Assembly (NCBI GenBank): GCA_027323595.1
Contig: DAHWBL010000324.1
Location: 1-23,776, forward strand
From: Acetobacteraceae bacterium
GTDB taxonomy: Bacteria; Pseudomonadota; Alphaproteobacteria; Acetobacterales; Acetobacteraceae
Length of the DNA stretch: 23,776 nt
Reading direction: 5' to 3'
The notes under the pieces: model-generated
The model's input: only the letters and a program-made list of their open reading frames with translations
Databases searched by the model: none
Told to the model about the DNA's origin: nothing
In this document: one piece after another, positions 22,563 through 23,776 of the stretch
Position numbering within the stretch: the stretch's first letter is position 1
How the letters are laid out: each line of letters starts with the position of its first letter
Program-made: the position numbers and the translations under genes

Positions 22563-23541
22563 TTTGTCCTCCCTCGCCGCCGGTCCTTATAGGCGCCCGC
22601 CCCGGCCCGGTCAGTACCCCCCACAGGCCACGCGGCGCGAACAGCACCACCGCGATCAGCACCGGCCCCATCGCCAGCATCCAATGCTCGCTCCACCGCC
22701 CCAGCAGCGATTGCAACACGATGAACACCACCGCGCCCAGCACCGGCCCGAACAGGCTGCCCACCCCGCCCAGCACCACCATCACCATCAGCTCGCCCGA
22801 GCTGGTCCAATGCAGCATGTCGGGGCTGACATAGCGCAGCGCATTGGCCTGCAACGCCCCGGCGAGCGCGGCCGCCGCCCCGGCGATGACGAACACCGCG
22901 AGCTGATACGGGCGCGGGCGCACCCCCACCGCGTTCACCCGGCGCGGATTCTGCCGGATCGCCTGCAAGGTGGTGCCGAAACGCGCCCCCAGGAACCGCG
23001 ACGCGAGCGCGAGAAACAGCCCCAACGCGGCAAGCGCGATGTAATAGAACGCCACATCGTCGCGCGGATCGACCCCGCCGATCAGATTGCGCCGGCGAAA
23101 CCCAATGCCGTCGTCGCCGCCATAGGATTTCAGCGAGACGAACAGGAAATACAGCATCTCGCCGAAGGCCAGCGTGATCATGATGAATTGCAGCCCCGAG
23201 GTGCGCAGCGACAGCACCCCGATCAGCGCCGCCGCCCCCGCCCCCACCGCGATGGCGATCGGCCACACCGCCCAGGCGTCACGCAGCCCCGGCGCCACCC
23301 CGTCGGCGGCGTTGATCGCCAGGATCGCCACCACATAGCCACCGAGCCCGAAAAACGCCGCGTGGCCGAACGAGATCAGGCCGGTATAGCCGATCAGCAG
23401 ATCAAGGCTCGCCGCCGCCAGCCCGAAAATCACCGCCTGGGTGGCCAGCGTGATCAGGTCCGGCGTGCCCAGCGCCAGCGCCAGGCGCGGCACCGCGAGC
23501 AGCACCCCCGCCGACAGCCCCACCGCCACCGCCTCACGCAT
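22555..23541 (-). CDS. livM: Branched-chain-type ABC transporter permease LivM (second system)
   Basis: A 328-residue membrane permease similar in layout to the LivM at 9923-10915. Key segments: LDLLIGYTGLISFGHAAFFGLGGYVVAI, the loop AIRQNPRRVNAVGVRPRPYQL, and MVVLGGVGSLFGPVLGAVVF. It differs widely from the first copy, so it is a separate system rather than a recent duplicate. Both of its ends overlap neighbours by 8 bp (partial livH and DUF35). Its C-terminal tail is Gly/Arg-rich. The cargo is unknown; the thiolase and DUF35 genes downstream suggest a compound handled as a CoA ester. Confidence 0.93.
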   Translation of the reverse strand: MREAVAVGLSAGVLLAVPRLALALGTPDLITLATQAVIFGLAAASLDLLIGYTGLISFGHAAFFGLGGYVVAILAINAADGVAPGLRDAWAVWPIAIAVGAGAAALIGVLSLRTSGLQFIMITLAFGEMLYFLFVSLKSYGGDDGIGFRRRNLIGGVDPRDDVAFYYIALAALGLFLALASRFLGARFGTTLQAIRQNPRRVNAVGVRPRPYQLAVFVIAGAAAALAGALQANALRYVSPDMLHWTSSGELMVMVVLGGVGSLFGPVLGAVVFIVLQSLLGRWSEHWMLAMGPVLIAVVLFAPRGLWGVLTGPGRAPIRTGGEGGQNG

Positions 23542-23776
23542 GGGCGGGAAACAACCCCCGCGGTCGCGCCAGCAACACCACCGCCATCAGCACGAACACC
23601 ATCATCGAGCTGAGCCCGCCAGCCAGCGCGTCCGCCTCCGACCCGGCCATCACCGCGCGCAGCAGATCCGGCAGATAGGCCCGCGCCATGGTGTCCACCA
23701 GCCCGACCAGCATCGCACCGGCGAAAGCGCCACGGATGGAGCCGATGCCGCCGATCACGATGACGACGAAAGTGGT
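23534..23776 (-). CDS. livH: Branched-chain-type ABC transporter permease LivH, C-terminal part (cut by window edge)
   Basis: The last 80 residues of a LivH-like permease, whose reading frame runs off the right edge. TTFVVIVIGGIGSIRGAFAG and the end ARPRGLFPAHA match the C-terminus of LivH (compare the copy at 10908-11771). The internal GTG at 23758 is not a start: the frame continues upstream with membrane-type residues. It overlaps livM by 8 bp. The remaining parts of this importer (ATPases, binding protein) would lie to the right. Confidence 0.9.
   Translation of the reverse strand, partial: TTFVVIVIGGIGSIRGAFAGAMLVGLVDTMARAYLPDLLRAVMAGSEADALAGGLSSMMVFVLMAVVLLARPRGLFPAHA

Noticed and set aside
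1..23776. CRISPR arrays, tRNA or rRNA genes, insertion sequences, integrases, phage genes
   Set aside because: No regularly spaced repeats, no cloverleaf-like T-loop sequences, and no recombinase-like proteins were found on either strand.

Overview
The window is very GC-rich (roughly two thirds G+C by eye), with dense gene packing, ATGA and 8-bp gene overlaps, long open shadow frames opposite real genes, and many ABC importers for organic solutes. This fits a high-GC alphaproteobacterium; Rhodospirillales/Acetobacteraceae or a rhizobial relative is my guess from protein style only, without a database search. No rRNA, tRNA, CRISPR array, transposase or integrase was seen, and no gene-free stretch exceeds about 140 bases.

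Layout. (1) 1-1568, plus strand: the end of a sugar-biosynthesis cluster, with an unidentified gene tail, an RmlC-like dTDP-sugar epimerase and an extended SDR. (2) 1556-6268, minus strand: FAD-dependent L-2-hydroxyglutarate-oxidase-like enzyme, 6-phosphogluconate/3-hydroxyisobutyrate-dehydrogenase-like DUF1932 protein, MetF-type methylenetetrahydrofolate reductase, a large methyltransferase-like protein with an N-terminal helix-turn-helix-like segment, and a small lipoprotein. (3) 6270-12970, minus strand: one long operon reading livK-livH-livM-livG-livF-frmA-PDR/VanB-type reductase. An importer, a formaldehyde-detoxifying dehydrogenase and an oxygenase-type reductase in a row suggest uptake and demethylation of a methylated or methoxylated compound; the terminal oxygenase is not here. 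(4) 13071-16993: a taurine/nitrate-type ABC importer whose ATPase and permease run left and whose binding protein is divergent, plus a tentative RMD1/DUF155-like membrane-anchored protein overlapping the permease. (5) 16995-19000: a 4-oxalocrotonate-tautomerase-like protein translationally coupled to an orphan branched-chain-type binding protein, divergent from an SRPBCC/DUF1857 protein. (6) 19082-20997, plus strand: a two-gene iron-uptake unit, an FTR1 permease fused to a cupredoxin-like domain followed by an outer-membrane-barrel-like protein, behind a Fur-box-like palindrome. (7) 21027-23776, minus strand: a second livHM pair followed by a DUF35 zinc-ribbon/OB protein and an SCP-x/lipid-transfer-type thiolase, suggesting uptake and CoA-dependent breakdown of a carboxylate.

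The most interesting points are the FTR1-cupredoxin fusion with its barrel partner and putative Fur box, the HTH-methyltransferase/MetF pair, the liv-frmA-reductase operon without an oxygenase, and the RMD1-like protein in an ABC transporter operon. Several genes start at GTG or TTG: the reductase, lipoprotein, methyltransferase and RMD1-like genes.
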